A stretch of DNA of 64,000 bases, from NCBI GenBank assembly GCA_963821025.1, contig CAWGCG010000003.1:434001-498000 (forward strand). The letters are read 5' to 3'. Below the pieces are notes generated by a model. It did no database searches and had not been told where the DNA came from. It saw only the letters and a list, made by a program, of their open reading frames with translations. Made by a program: the position numbers and the translations under genes. How positions within the stretch are numbered: the first letter of the stretch is position 1; each line of letters opens with the position of its first letter. Shown piece by piece: positions 26,649 to 34,847 of the stretch. Source of the DNA: WHSW01 sp963821025 (GTDB taxonomy: Bacteria; Actinomycetota; Thermoleophilia; Solirubrobacterales; 70-9).

Positions 26649-27639
26649 GCGCCGCGTGCTGGTCGCCGGCGCGACGGGCTACGCCGGTGCGCTGGCGGCG
26701 GCCTTGGTCTGGCGCCACCCTCGGCTCGAGCTGGCCGCGGCCACGGCCCGCGGCGACGCCGGCGCGCGTCTCGACCGGCTGCACCCGCGCCACCGGGTCC
26801 CGATCGAGCTCACCGAGCTCGACCTCGACACGATCGAGGACGTCGACGCGGCGATCGTCGCCTATCCGCACGGTGCGGCGACGCCGGTGGTCGCCGCGAT
26901 GCGCGGGCTGGGGATTCAGGTGGTCGACCTCTCGGCCGACTTTCGGATCGTCGACGCGGCGACCTACGAGCTCTGGTATGGCCCGCACGGTGACCCCGAT
27001 CTGCTCGAGAACGCCGTCTACGGGCTCACCGAGCTCGGCCGCGAGGCGATCCGCGAGGCCGACCTGGTCGCCAACCCGGGCTGTTATCCGACCGCGATCC
27101 TGCTGGCGCTGGCGCCGCTGGCGGAAGCCGGCCTGATCGAGTCGGTGATCGTCGACGCGAAATCGGGGGTTTCGGGGGCGGGGCGCGGGGGAGAGGAGCG
27201 GTTGTCGTTCGTCAACCTGACCGAGAACTCGATGCCCTACGCGGTCGACGGCCACCGCCACCTACCCGAGGTCGAGCAGGAGCTGGGCAAGTTGGGGACG
27301 ATCGCCGAGGTCACCTTCGTCCCGCACCTGGTCCCGCTCGACCAGGGACTGCTGGCGAGCTGTTACGTCGATCTGAGCGAGGCGACCGAGCCCGCGAGGG
27401 TGGCCGAGCTCTACGAGCGCCGCTACGGCGACGAGCCGTTCGTCGAGGTGGTCGCGGCGCCGCCGGGGGTGCGCGACGTGCGCGAGACCAACCTCTGTCG
27501 GATCCACGCGGTCGCGCTCGGCGCGCAGCGCGTCGCCGTCTTCGCCGCGATCGACAACCTGTGGAAGGGGGCCGCCGGCCAGGCCGTTCAGAACCTCAAC
27601 CTGATGCTGGCGCTGGATGAGGGGGAGGGGCTCGAGTGA
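26641..27639 (+). CDS. argC: N-acetyl-gamma-glutamyl-phosphate reductase
   Basis: A 332-residue NADPH-dependent enzyme of the third step of arginine synthesis. The Rossmann start VLVAGATGYAGALAA is at residues 6-20 and the catalytic Cys148 lies in NPGCYPTA. The segment KSGVSGAGRGGEE and the C-terminal FVPHLVPLDQGLLA agree with ArgC. GTG 26641 gives an 8-nt overlap with pheT, so the arginine genes are read as a continuation of the pheST unit. Length is standard. Confidence 0.95.
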   Translation: MSERRVLVAGATGYAGALAAALVWRHPRLELAAATARGDAGARLDRLHPRHRVPIELTELDLDTIEDVDAAIVAYPHGAATPVVAAMRGLGIQVVDLSADFRIVDAATYELWYGPHGDPDLLENAVYGLTELGREAIREADLVANPGCYPTAILLALAPLAEAGLIESVIVDAKSGVSGAGRGGEERLSFVNLTENSMPYAVDGHRHLPEVEQELGKLGTIAEVTFVPHLVPLDQGLLASCYVDLSEATEPARVAELYERRYGDEPFVEVVAAPPGVRDVRETNLCRIHAVALGAQRVAVFAAIDNLWKGAAGQAVQNLNLMLALDEGEGLE

Positions 27640-28811
27640 GGTCGCAGGTCGCGGGCGCCAAAGAGTTCTTTTCCTCGCGGTGGGTCGAGGCACCCGAGGG
27701 GATCGAGGAAGTCGATCCGGCGGAGCTGGCACCGGGATTCAGGGCGGCGGGGGTGCACTGCGGGCTCAAGCCGGGTGGCGGGCTCGACCTCGGGATCGTC
27801 GCCTGCGACGCCGACTCGGTCGCCTCGTCGTTGCTGCTGACGCGCAACGCGGCCGCTGCTGCGCCCGTGCGGGTCTGCCGCGACCACTGCGACGCCGCCG
27901 CGATCCGGGCGGCGGTGGTCAACTCCGGCAATGCCAACGCGGCCACCGGCGAGCGCGGCTTTCGCGATGCCCTCGCGATCCGCGACGCCGCCGCGGCCGC
28001 GCTGGAGCGCGAGCGATCGTCGGTCGCGATCGCCCAGACCGGCGTGATCGGGGTGCCGCTGGCCCTCGACCCGGCCCTCTCGGGGGTGGCCGAGGCGGCG
28101 GCGGCGATCGTCGCCGGCGGCGGCGACGACTTCGCCCGCTCGATCATGACCACCGACAGCGGCCCGAAGGCGGCCAGCGTCAGGGCCGGCGCGGTCACCG
28201 TCTCGGCGCAGGCCAAGGGCGCCGGGATGATGCAGCCGGGCTTCGCCACCTTGCTCTGCTTCGTCCAGACCGACGCGGTGATCGGCGATCCCGAGCGAGA
28301 ATTGCGCCGCGCGGTCGGGGGCTCGTTCGAGCGGATCACGGTCGACGGCCAGATGAGCACCAACGACATGGTCCTGATGCAGGCGACTGGTGCCGCGGGA
28401 GAACCGCTGCCCGACGGGCTGCTCGACGCCGTCCTGCTGCAACTGGCGTTGGCGGTCGTCGCCGACGGCGAGGGCGCGACCCGGGTCGCCAGAGCGCGGG
28501 TCGAGGGCGCCGCCGATCGAGCCGAGGCCGAGCGGGCGGCGCGTGCGATCGCCAACTCGCCGCTGGTCAAGACGGCGCTCAACGGTCGCGATCCGAACTG
28601 GGGCCGGATCGTCCAGGCGGCGGGGATGGCCCTCGCCGGCGAGGACCTCGGCGAGCTCGGCCCGGACGCGGTCGAGGCCGGCGAGCTCGGCGCCGATCTC
28701 GCCGAGGCCGAGCTCTCGATCGCGCTCGGCCGCGGAGCGGCCGCGGCCGACGTCTACTTCTCCGACCTCAGCCACGATTACGTTCGCATCAACGCGGAGT
28801 ACACGACGTGA
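27636..28811 (+). CDS. argJ: Bifunctional glutamate N-acetyltransferase / ornithine acetyltransferase
   Basis: A 391-residue self-cleaving Ntn-type enzyme that recycles the acetyl group between N-acetylornithine and glutamate. NSGNANAATG near residue 96 and GPKAASVRAGA are family motifs. Autocleavage should occur at Ala204-Thr205 in GFATLL, freeing Thr205 as nucleophile. The C-terminus NGRDPNWGRI is conserved. GTG 27636 overlaps the argC stop. Having argJ means the pathway is the cyclic acetyl-recycling type. Whether it is also an acetyl-CoA-using synthase cannot be read from the sequence alone. Confidence 0.95.
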   Translation: MRSQVAGAKEFFSSRWVEAPEGIEEVDPAELAPGFRAAGVHCGLKPGGGLDLGIVACDADSVASSLLLTRNAAAAAPVRVCRDHCDAAAIRAAVVNSGNANAATGERGFRDALAIRDAAAAALERERSSVAIAQTGVIGVPLALDPALSGVAEAAAAIVAGGGDDFARSIMTTDSGPKAASVRAGAVTVSAQAKGAGMMQPGFATLLCFVQTDAVIGDPERELRRAVGGSFERITVDGQMSTNDMVLMQATGAAGEPLPDGLLDAVLLQLALAVVADGEGATRVARARVEGAADRAEAERAARAIANSPLVKTALNGRDPNWGRIVQAAGMALAGEDLGELGPDAVEAGELGADLAEAELSIALGRGAAAADVYFSDLSHDYVRINAEYTT

Positions 28812-29647
28812 GCGCCAACGTCGAGACCCTGCTCGAGGCGCTGCCCTACATCCGCCAGTTCCACGGGAGCACGGTGGTGATCAAGTACGGCGGCGCGGCG
28901 ATGGGCGACGAGGGCCTCCGCGAGGACTTCGCCACCGACGTGGTCCTGCTCAAGTACGTCGGCCTCGACCCGGTGATCGTCCACGGCGGTGGGCCGGAGA
29001 TCACCCGATACATGGAGCGCCTCGGGCTCGAGGTGCGCTTCGTCGAGGGAATCCGGGTCTCGGACGCCGCCACGGTGGAGATCGCGAAGATGGTCCTGCT
29101 GGGCAAGGTCAACTCGGACATCGTCATGCGGCTCAACCGCCACGGCCAGCCTGCGGTCGGTCTCTCGGGCGAGGACGGAGCCCTGTTCGAGATCGCCCCG
29201 CACCCGAAGAACGACGAGGTCGGCCTGGTCGGCGAGATCGAGCGCGTCGACGTCGACGTGCTCACCCACATCGCCGCCGACTACATCCCGGTGATCGCCT
29301 CCGCGGGCGCCGACCGCGAGGGCAGCTCCCACAACATCAACGCCGATACCGCGGCCGGCAAGGTCGCGGCCGCGTTGCGGGCTCACAAGGCGATCTTCAT
29401 CACCGACGTGGAGGGGTGGCTCGACGATCCCGACGACGCCGGCTCGCTGCGATCACGGGTCACCGTCGAGGAGGTCGAGGCGGCGCTCGCCGGCGTCGCC
29501 GGTGGGATGAGGCCGAAGCTGGGGGCGTGCGTCGAGGCGATCGGCGGAGGGGTCGAGTCGGCGCACATCATCGACGGGCGCCGCCCGCATGCGCTGCTGC
29601 TCGAGCTGTTCACCGACGCCGGAATCGGGACGATGGTGACCCGGTGA
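28808..29647 (+). CDS. argB: Acetylglutamate kinase
   Basis: A 279-residue amino-acid kinase of the second step. VVIKYGGAAMGDE is the phosphate-binding start, followed by LVHGGGPEI-type VIVHGGGPEITRYMERLGL and the C-terminal ADTAAGKVAAALRAHKAIFITD. No N-terminal arginine-feedback helix can be firmly identified, although a short helix (VETLLEALPYIRQFHG) precedes the core as in arginine-sensitive kinases. GTG 28808 overlaps the argJ stop by 4 bases. Confidence 0.96.
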   Translation: MSANVETLLEALPYIRQFHGSTVVIKYGGAAMGDEGLREDFATDVVLLKYVGLDPVIVHGGGPEITRYMERLGLEVRFVEGIRVSDAATVEIAKMVLLGKVNSDIVMRLNRHGQPAVGLSGEDGALFEIAPHPKNDEVGLVGEIERVDVDVLTHIAADYIPVIASAGADREGSSHNINADTAAGKVAAALRAHKAIFITDVEGWLDDPDDAGSLRSRVTVEEVEAALAGVAGGMRPKLGACVEAIGGGVESAHIIDGRRPHALLLELFTDAGIGTMVTR

Positions 29648-30852
29648 GCGTCGGCCGGCTCCGGGCGCTCGACGATCGCTACGCGATGCCGACCTACGCC
29701 CGGGCCCCGGTCGAGTTCGTGCGCGGCTCGGGAGCCCGATTGTGGGATTCCGAGGGGCGTGAGTACCTCGACTTCTTCGCCGGTCTCTCAGTCCACAACG
29801 CCGGACACTGCCATCCGCTGATCGTCGCCGCGGTTCGCGAGCAGGCCGGCCGGCTCGGCGGCAGCTCCAACCTCTACTACTCCGAGCCTGCGATGCGGCT
29901 CTGCGAGCGCCTCGCTGAATCGAGCCTCGGCGGGCGCGTGTTCTTGGCCAACACCGGCGCCGAGGCGAACGAGGGCGCGATCAAGCTGGTTCGCAAGCGG
30001 GCTCACGCACGCGGCATCGATCAGCCCGAGATCGTCAGCCTCGACGGCGCCTTCCACGGCCGCACCCTGGGGGCGCTGGCAGCCACCCCTAGGCTCGCCC
30101 GCGACGACCTCTTCGGGCCGCTACCGCGCGGTTTCGTCGCCGTCGATCGCGACGATCCCGCGGCCCTGCGCGCCGCGGTCGGAGAGCGCACGGCCGCAGT
30201 CATGATCGAGCCGATCCAGGGAGAGGCCGGGGTCTTCCCGATCGCCGGCGAGATGCTGGTCGCGGCTCGTGAGGCCTGCGACGCGAGCGGCGCGGTCCTG
30301 GTCTTCGACGAGGTCCAGTGCGGGATGGGACGCACCGGAAGCCTGTGGGCCTACGAGCAGCTCGGCGCGCGCCCCGACGTGCTCACCGCCGCCAAGGCGC
30401 TCGGCGGCGGGCTCCCGGTCGGCGCGGTGGTCACCGGTCGCGAGCTCGGCGACGGGCTCTCGCTCGGCGACCACGGCTCGACCTTCGCCGGCGGGGCGGT
30501 GGCCGCCGCGGCGGCACTCGCCGCGCTTGCGGTGATCGACGATGTGGCGCTGCTGGCCCGGGTCGGCGAGCTCGGGGACGAGCTGCGCGCCGGGCTGGCC
30601 GCGATCGACGGGGTGGAGGAGGTCCGCGGGCGTGGGCTGATGATCGGGCTGACCCTGGCGGAGGGGCTCGACGCGACCGCGGTCGGACGCGCGGCGCTCG
30701 AGCTCGGTCTGGTGATCAACGTCCCGGGCGATCGCATGCTGCGGCTGCTGCCGCCCCTGATCATCGGACGGGCCGAGGTCGAGCGGGCGCTGGAGCTGGT
30801 GGCCGGGGCGGTGGCCGCGGTCGCGGGCGCCGAACGGCCGGCCCCGCTCTAG
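29644..30852 (+). CDS. argD: Acetylornithine aminotransferase
   Basis: A 402-residue class III PLP aminotransferase. NTGAEANEGAIKL binds the cofactor phosphate, Asp222 in VFDEVQCGMGRTG contacts the pyridine nitrogen and Lys251 in TAAKALGGGLPVG is the Schiff-base lysine. GTG 29644 overlaps argB by GTGA. The stop codon TAG is part of the promoter hexamer of the next gene. argF and argR are not found downstream in the window; argG lies at 41094. Confidence 0.95.
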   Translation: MSVGRLRALDDRYAMPTYARAPVEFVRGSGARLWDSEGREYLDFFAGLSVHNAGHCHPLIVAAVREQAGRLGGSSNLYYSEPAMRLCERLAESSLGGRVFLANTGAEANEGAIKLVRKRAHARGIDQPEIVSLDGAFHGRTLGALAATPRLARDDLFGPLPRGFVAVDRDDPAALRAAVGERTAAVMIEPIQGEAGVFPIAGEMLVAAREACDASGAVLVFDEVQCGMGRTGSLWAYEQLGARPDVLTAAKALGGGLPVGAVVTGRELGDGLSLGDHGSTFAGGAVAAAAALAALAVIDDVALLARVGELGDELRAGLAAIDGVEEVRGRGLMIGLTLAEGLDATAVGRAALELGLVINVPGDRMLRLLPPLIIGRAEVERALELVAGAVAAVAGAERPAPL

Positions 30853-30855
30853 ACT
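30850..30855 (+). promoter_or_regulatory. Putative -10 element over the argD stop
   Basis: TAGACT begins with the argD stop codon and ends 9 nt before ATG 30865. The identical hexamer precedes the genes at 47445 and 58269. Confidence 0.5.
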
Positions 30856-30864
30856 CGCGCCGCT

Positions 30865-31254
30865 ATGCACGAGGATCCGACCCGCCGTATGGACGTCCCG
30901 CCCTCGGGTGGGCGCCCACCGGGGGACCAGCAGCCAGGCGGTCGCATGAGTGGCGCGGTCAAGGCGCTGATCGCGATCCTGATCGCCGCGGTGGTCGGGC
31001 TCGGCGCGGCGCTCGCGATCGTTTCGGCGGACGGGGATGACGAACCGACGACCCCACCGACCTCGATCTCGACCTCGACCACGTCTTCGTCCACGACCAG
31101 CGCGTCGACGACCACCACGACGACGGTGGCGCCGACGACGACCACCGAGCCGGCGACCTCGACTACGTCGACCACCACCGAGCCGGCGACCACTTCGACA
31201 ACCACGGATCCCGGTACGATCACCGAGGGCAGTGGGGGTACGCAGTCGCCGTAG
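30865..31254 (+). CDS. Membrane-anchored Thr/Ser-rich stalk protein
   Basis: A 129-residue protein: a polar, Pro/Gly-rich N-terminal cytosolic segment of about 28 residues, one transmembrane helix (about 31-53, AVKALIAILIAAVVGLGAA) and an external tail made almost only of Thr, Ser, Pro and Glu. No catalytic domain is visible. Such tails can be O-glycosylated and span the cell wall. It is a likely leaderless gene. The codon bias of the tail (ACC/ACG/TCG) makes the DNA repetitive. Function is not recognised. Confidence 0.65.
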   Translation: MHEDPTRRMDVPPSGGRPPGDQQPGGRMSGAVKALIAILIAAVVGLGAALAIVSADGDDEPTTPPTSISTSTTSSSTTSASTTTTTTVAPTTTTEPATSTTSTTTEPATTSTTTDPGTITEGSGGTQSP

Positions 31255-31306
31255 GTCAGGGGCAGCAGATGGGACCCGACGGCGCGAGTGGACGAGAGAC
31301 ATCGCC

Positions 31307-32461
31307 GTGACCAAGTCGGCAACCGGACTTGCGGCAGCAGTGATCCGTGACGAATCGATGCTCGAGCCGGTGCTCTCCGCCTGGGATCAGCTGGCGGTCG
31401 AGGTCGGCGCCCCGTTCGGGTCGCCCGCGTGGTCGATGTCGTGGTGGCGCCACCGGGCACCGGCCCGCGGGCGCCTCGCGGTGGCGACCGTCCACGACGA
31501 AGCGCAGCTGATCGGCCTGGCGCCGTTCTACTCGGTCAAGGGTCGGCTCGGCACCGACCTGCGCCTGCTGAGCGGCGGCTTCGCATCCCGGCTGGGCGTG
31601 CTCGCGAAGCCAGGCCGGGAAGCCGTGGTCGCCACGGCGGTCGCTCACACCCTGGCCCAGAGCAAGGCTCCATTCGACTCGATCCACTGGGAGTCCGTAG
31701 ATCTCGGTTCTCCGTTGCCGGCGTCGTTGACCTCGAGCTTCGAGGGGCCCGGGCGCTTCCGGCTCCTCGACGAGGCTGTGCTCGATGCGCCGATCGTTCG
31801 GCTCGACCACGATTCCTACGCCGACTGGTTGGCCGCCAAGAGCCGAAACTTCCGCGCTCAGACCAAGCGCAACCTGCGAACGATCGACGCGGAAGGTGGA
31901 AGGGTCCGAGTGGCCGATCGCGAGACCCTCCGTCGCGACCTCGATTGGTTTCAAAGACTCCACGCTCAGCGCTGGGACCAGCGTGGCGGCTCGACCGTCG
32001 CCGGTCAGAGCACGATCGCGATGTTGGAGGAGGTCGGGCATGCGCTGATCGAGCAGCACCGCTTTCGCCTCTGGATGATCGAGGGGGCCGCAGGGGAGGT
32101 GATCTCGGCCCAGGTCTTCGTCGGGGCCGGGGGTGAGCTCGCGTATTGGAACGGGGGCTTCGACGAGCGCCGATTCGAGCTCTCACCCGGTCTCACCGCA
32201 ATCTGTGCGGCGATCGAGGACGCCTACGCGTGCGGCGATCGAGTCCTCGACCTGGGCGGCGGGGCCGCCGGCTACAAGCACAGGCTCGCCGATGAGAATC
32301 GGCCGGTCAGGTGGGCTAGCTCCTATCGCCTCGGGCGGCGCTATCCGCTGGCTCGCCTGCGCCGGTTTCCCGAACAGTTCGCCAGGAACTCCGCACCGAG
32401 GCTCCGAGCGCGGCTGGGATCGGATCGATTCAACCGCTTGCGACGCCTGCTCAGTCGCTGA
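31307..32461 (+). CDS. FemAB/CelD-like GNAT protein (Acetyltransf_6)
   Basis: A 384-residue protein starting at GTG 31307. It matches the CelD/BcsL double-GNAT pattern: an N-terminal half with PFGSPAWSMSWWRHRAPARG, then the central KSRNFRAQTKRNLRTIDAEG and a C-terminal half with LAYWNGGFDERRFELSPGLTAI (start near residue 286) and LDLGGGAAGYKHRLAD. These enzymes transfer acyl or aminoacyl groups during exopolysaccharide or peptidoglycan synthesis. It is followed by a convergent polysaccharide deacetylase. The extra open frame upstream overlaps the stalk-protein gene and is not coding. Substrates are unknown. Confidence 0.8.
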   Translation: MTKSATGLAAAVIRDESMLEPVLSAWDQLAVEVGAPFGSPAWSMSWWRHRAPARGRLAVATVHDEAQLIGLAPFYSVKGRLGTDLRLLSGGFASRLGVLAKPGREAVVATAVAHTLAQSKAPFDSIHWESVDLGSPLPASLTSSFEGPGRFRLLDEAVLDAPIVRLDHDSYADWLAAKSRNFRAQTKRNLRTIDAEGGRVRVADRETLRRDLDWFQRLHAQRWDQRGGSTVAGQSTIAMLEEVGHALIEQHRFRLWMIEGAAGEVISAQVFVGAGGELAYWNGGFDERRFELSPGLTAICAAIEDAYACGDRVLDLGGGAAGYKHRLADENRPVRWASSYRLGRRYPLARLRRFPEQFARNSAPRLRARLGSDRFNRLRRLLSR

Positions 32462-32477
32462 CGCCGCCGGGACCAGA

Positions 32478-33497
32478 TCAGTCGTTGCGGACGACCAGTC
32501 GGCGTGCCGCCGAGGTCAGCTGGACCGAGCTGCAGACAGCGCGCATGCGCGCACGCTCGTGGCGATCGAAGACGACGCGGAATCTTCCCAGCTGCATCCG
32601 CTCGGCGGCGCCGGCGGGGAGGGCGTTGGCCCCGGGCGCGACGGTCACTCCCAGACGCAGCCCCTCGGCCCGCGCGAGCTCCGTCACGTCCGCGTTGAAG
32701 TTGCCGTTGGGGTAGGCGATGAAGAAGGGCGGCCGGCCGAGAAGCTCCGCCAGCCAGTCCTGCGCGCCGCCGATCTGGGCGCTGGCCTCCTCCCCGGTGC
32801 AGCGGGTGAGAATGGCGTGATCGAGGGTGTGATTGCCGATCTCGACCCACGGTGACTCTCCGAGGAGCTTCAGCTCCTCGACGGTGAGCGGTCGATCGAG
32901 GTCCCCGGCCGGCTCCAGCGACGCAGGTCCGAACTCCGAGACCAGGTAGCTCTCGACCTGTGGCGAGGTCATCCGTCGCAGGCGCTCGGTCTCGGACACG
33001 ATCAGCGAGGATTGCCCGCGCCTGTGGCGCTCTCTGTAGAGGGCGTTCCACCAGAACGCCCGCTGCTCGCGAACGTGGTTCGCCGACGGGAAGACGCTCG
33101 CGTGGACTCCCTCACCCGGGAGCAGGTCGAGCAGGCCCAGGTTGTTGGCGAAGCCGTCATCGAAGGTCAGGTGGGCATAGCGTCCGCCGGGCTGCAACCC
33201 GCGATCGATCTCGTCGGCGCCGACGAAGCTGAACCCCTGCTCGCGAAAGTACGCGAACAGCCGCCGCAGTCCCTCCGGGGTGGCTCGCTCGTGCGGGTGC
33301 ATGATCCCGCTGTCGGCCTCGGCCTCGGATTCGAACAACGTGTGGAAGACGAAGACCAGCAGGCCACGACAGGTGGGCGAGAAGCGAGCGATCAGCTCAT
33401 CGGCGCGCTGGAGCACCGCTCGTCCCGCCAGGGCGACCGACGTCCGGATCCCGTTGTGGTCCGCTCTGAAGGGGCTGATCCGTCCTTGAGTGTTCAT
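32478..33497 (-). CDS. Polysaccharide deacetylase, NodB-like
   Basis: A 339-residue protein with an intact NodB homology domain. LTFDDGF holds the Asp113-Asp114 base/metal pair, and GNHTLDHAIL contributes the His-x3-His metal ligands; FFIAYPNGNFN is the family RxxY/PxG-like region. It removes N- or O-acetyl groups from a glycan. I start it at ATG 33497 because AGGAGG lies 9 nt upstream; the frame extends to 33593 with a very Arg-rich unlikely leader. There is no clear signal peptide, so it may act at the cytosolic face or be exported otherwise. Neighbours FemAB and GT4 support an exopolysaccharide role. Confidence 0.88.
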   Translation of the reverse strand: MNTQGRISPFRADHNGIRTSVALAGRAVLQRADELIARFSPTCRGLLVFVFHTLFESEAEADSGIMHPHERATPEGLRRLFAYFREQGFSFVGADEIDRGLQPGGRYAHLTFDDGFANNLGLLDLLPGEGVHASVFPSANHVREQRAFWWNALYRERHRRGQSSLIVSETERLRRMTSPQVESYLVSEFGPASLEPAGDLDRPLTVEELKLLGESPWVEIGNHTLDHAILTRCTGEEASAQIGGAQDWLAELLGRPPFFIAYPNGNFNADVTELARAEGLRLGVTVAPGANALPAGAAERMQLGRFRVVFDRHERARMRAVCSSVQLTSAARRLVVRND

Positions 33498-33587
33498 CCG
33501 GCGCCGCCTCCTGCGTCGCTCATCCACGCGTCGGCTCGATCCTATCTCCTCGCGCCCGGGCCTTCCGGTCCACGTCATGCGCGGGTC

Positions 33588-33593
33588 TAGCAT
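33588..33593 (+). promoter_or_regulatory. Putative -10 element for the GT4 gene
   Basis: TAGCAT lies 7 nt before GTG 33601 and contains ATG 33592, the other possible start. This favours the GTG. Confidence 0.45.
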
Positions 33594-33600
33594 GCGGCGC

Positions 33601-34701
33601 GTGACCCGGGTGCTGATGGTGGTGCGACCGAGCGAAGGCGGAGCTTTCGAGCACGTCCGCTCGCTGGCCCGCGCGATCTCCGAGCGGGGCCATGAGGTCG
33701 CGATCTGCGGGCCCCACGGCCATCACCGTGACCTCGGCGTCGAGCTGATCGAGCTCGACATCGTGCGCCGTCCAAATCCGGTCTCGGACCTCCGCGCGGT
33801 TGGCGAGCTGATCCGGATCATCCGGCGGTTTCGTCCAGACCTCGTGCATGCCCACGGCTCCAAGGGCGGGGTGATGGCGAGGCTGGCGCGCCTGCGAGCG
33901 CCGGGGATCCCGCTGGTCTTCACGCCTCACGGGTTCGCGTTCGCAGGTCATTTCTCGCGCGGATGGGAGACGCGGGCCTTCCGGGTCGCCGAGTGGGCGC
34001 TGGCCCCTCTGGCGAGCAGGGTGATCTGCGTTTGCGAAGCCGAAGCGAGCTTGGCGCGCACGGTGGGTGCGGGAGCGCGAGCGCGAGTTGTGCATAACGG
34101 AATCGAGCCTCCCAGCGTGCTCGGCGTCGACCCGTCGATCAGGGCGCTGGCCGCAAACGGGCCGCTGGTGGGGGTCCTCTCGGGGCTGCGCCCGGGCAAG
34201 GGCCTCGAGACCATGATCGAGGCGCTGTCGATGATTCGCGCCGCCGGCTCGGCTGCTCAGCTGGTGGTCGCCGGCGAGGGCGTGGAGCGGCCGCGACTCG
34301 AGCGCCTGGCCGGCGATCTGGGTGTCGCCGACGCCGTGCACCTGGTCGGAGTGAGCGCCGACCCGTATGCCTTCCTGGGGGCGCTGGACGTGTTCGCCTT
34401 ACCCTCGTGGGCCGAGTCCTTCCCCTATTCGGTGCTCGAGGCGATGGCCGCCGGACTCCCGATCGTGGCGACCAGAGTCGGCGGGGTGCCGGAGGCGATC
34501 CAGACCGACGTCAGTGGTCTGCTCGTGGAGGCTCGAAGCGTGGATCAGCTCGCGCACTCGGTCAACGCGATCCTCGAGGACCCGGCGACCGCCGCCAAGC
34601 TTGGCGCCGCGGCCCGAGAACGAAGGGCGGCATCGTTCAGCCTCGCGAAGATGGTCGCCGGCACGCTCGGCGTTTACGGCGAGGTTGCGACGTCGGCCTG
34701 A
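33601..34701 (+). CDS. Glycosyltransferase, family 4 (GT-B fold)
   Basis: A 366-residue retaining glycosyltransferase. The N-terminal Rossmann domain has VVRPSEGGAFEHVRSLARAI and HAHGSKGG; the C-terminal nucleotide-sugar domain has LSGLRPGKGLETMIEAL, LVVAGEGVERPRLERLA and the EX7E-like signature in ALPSWAESFPYSVLEAMAAG. Start GTG 33601 (VTRVLMVVRP) is preferred because the upstream ATG 33592 lies within the putative -10. It is divergent from the deacetylase and followed by the Wzz/Wzc-like gene, so it probably extends the exported polysaccharide repeat. Confidence 0.9.
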   Translation: MTRVLMVVRPSEGGAFEHVRSLARAISERGHEVAICGPHGHHRDLGVELIELDIVRRPNPVSDLRAVGELIRIIRRFRPDLVHAHGSKGGVMARLARLRAPGIPLVFTPHGFAFAGHFSRGWETRAFRVAEWALAPLASRVICVCEAEASLARTVGAGARARVVHNGIEPPSVLGVDPSIRALAANGPLVGVLSGLRPGKGLETMIEALSMIRAAGSAAQLVVAGEGVERPRLERLAGDLGVADAVHLVGVSADPYAFLGALDVFALPSWAESFPYSVLEAMAAGLPIVATRVGGVPEAIQTDVSGLLVEARSVDQLAHSVNAILEDPATAAKLGAAARERRAASFSLAKMVAGTLGVYGEVATSA

Positions 34702-34782
34702 GCGCCGGCTCGCCCGGGCCGCGACGTGCAGGTTTGCACCAGCGGGGCTCTCGCTCGCCGTTGCCGACATAATCACTTGCCG

Positions 34783-34842
34783 ATGACCGAAGACTCCATC
34801 GGCTCAGATCGTCGTCTCGCAGCGCGGGCGGGCAGGGGCTAG
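34783..34842 (+). CDS. Possible 19-residue leader peptide before the Wzz/Wzc-like gene
   Basis: ATG 34783 opens MTEDSIGSDRRLAARAGRG and stops at TAG 34840-34842, 5 nt before TTG 34848. CATAAT (34768-34773) lies 9 nt upstream of the ATG, the same geometry seen at established genes. Its sequence has no recognisable motif. It may couple translation into the next gene. Confidence 0.35.
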   Translation: MTEDSIGSDRRLAARAGRG

Positions 34843-34847
34843 CCGGC

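Noticed and set aside
30841..31460. Minus-strand ORF over the stalk-protein gene, with a Val-rich repetitive product
   Set aside because: Reverse complement of the Thr/Ser-rich repeats gives Val/Asp runs; the plus strand has a real membrane helix and promoter.
33490..33600. Longer N-terminus of the GT4 protein
   Set aside because: The extension is Arg-rich, antisense to the deacetylase start region and precedes the putative promoter.
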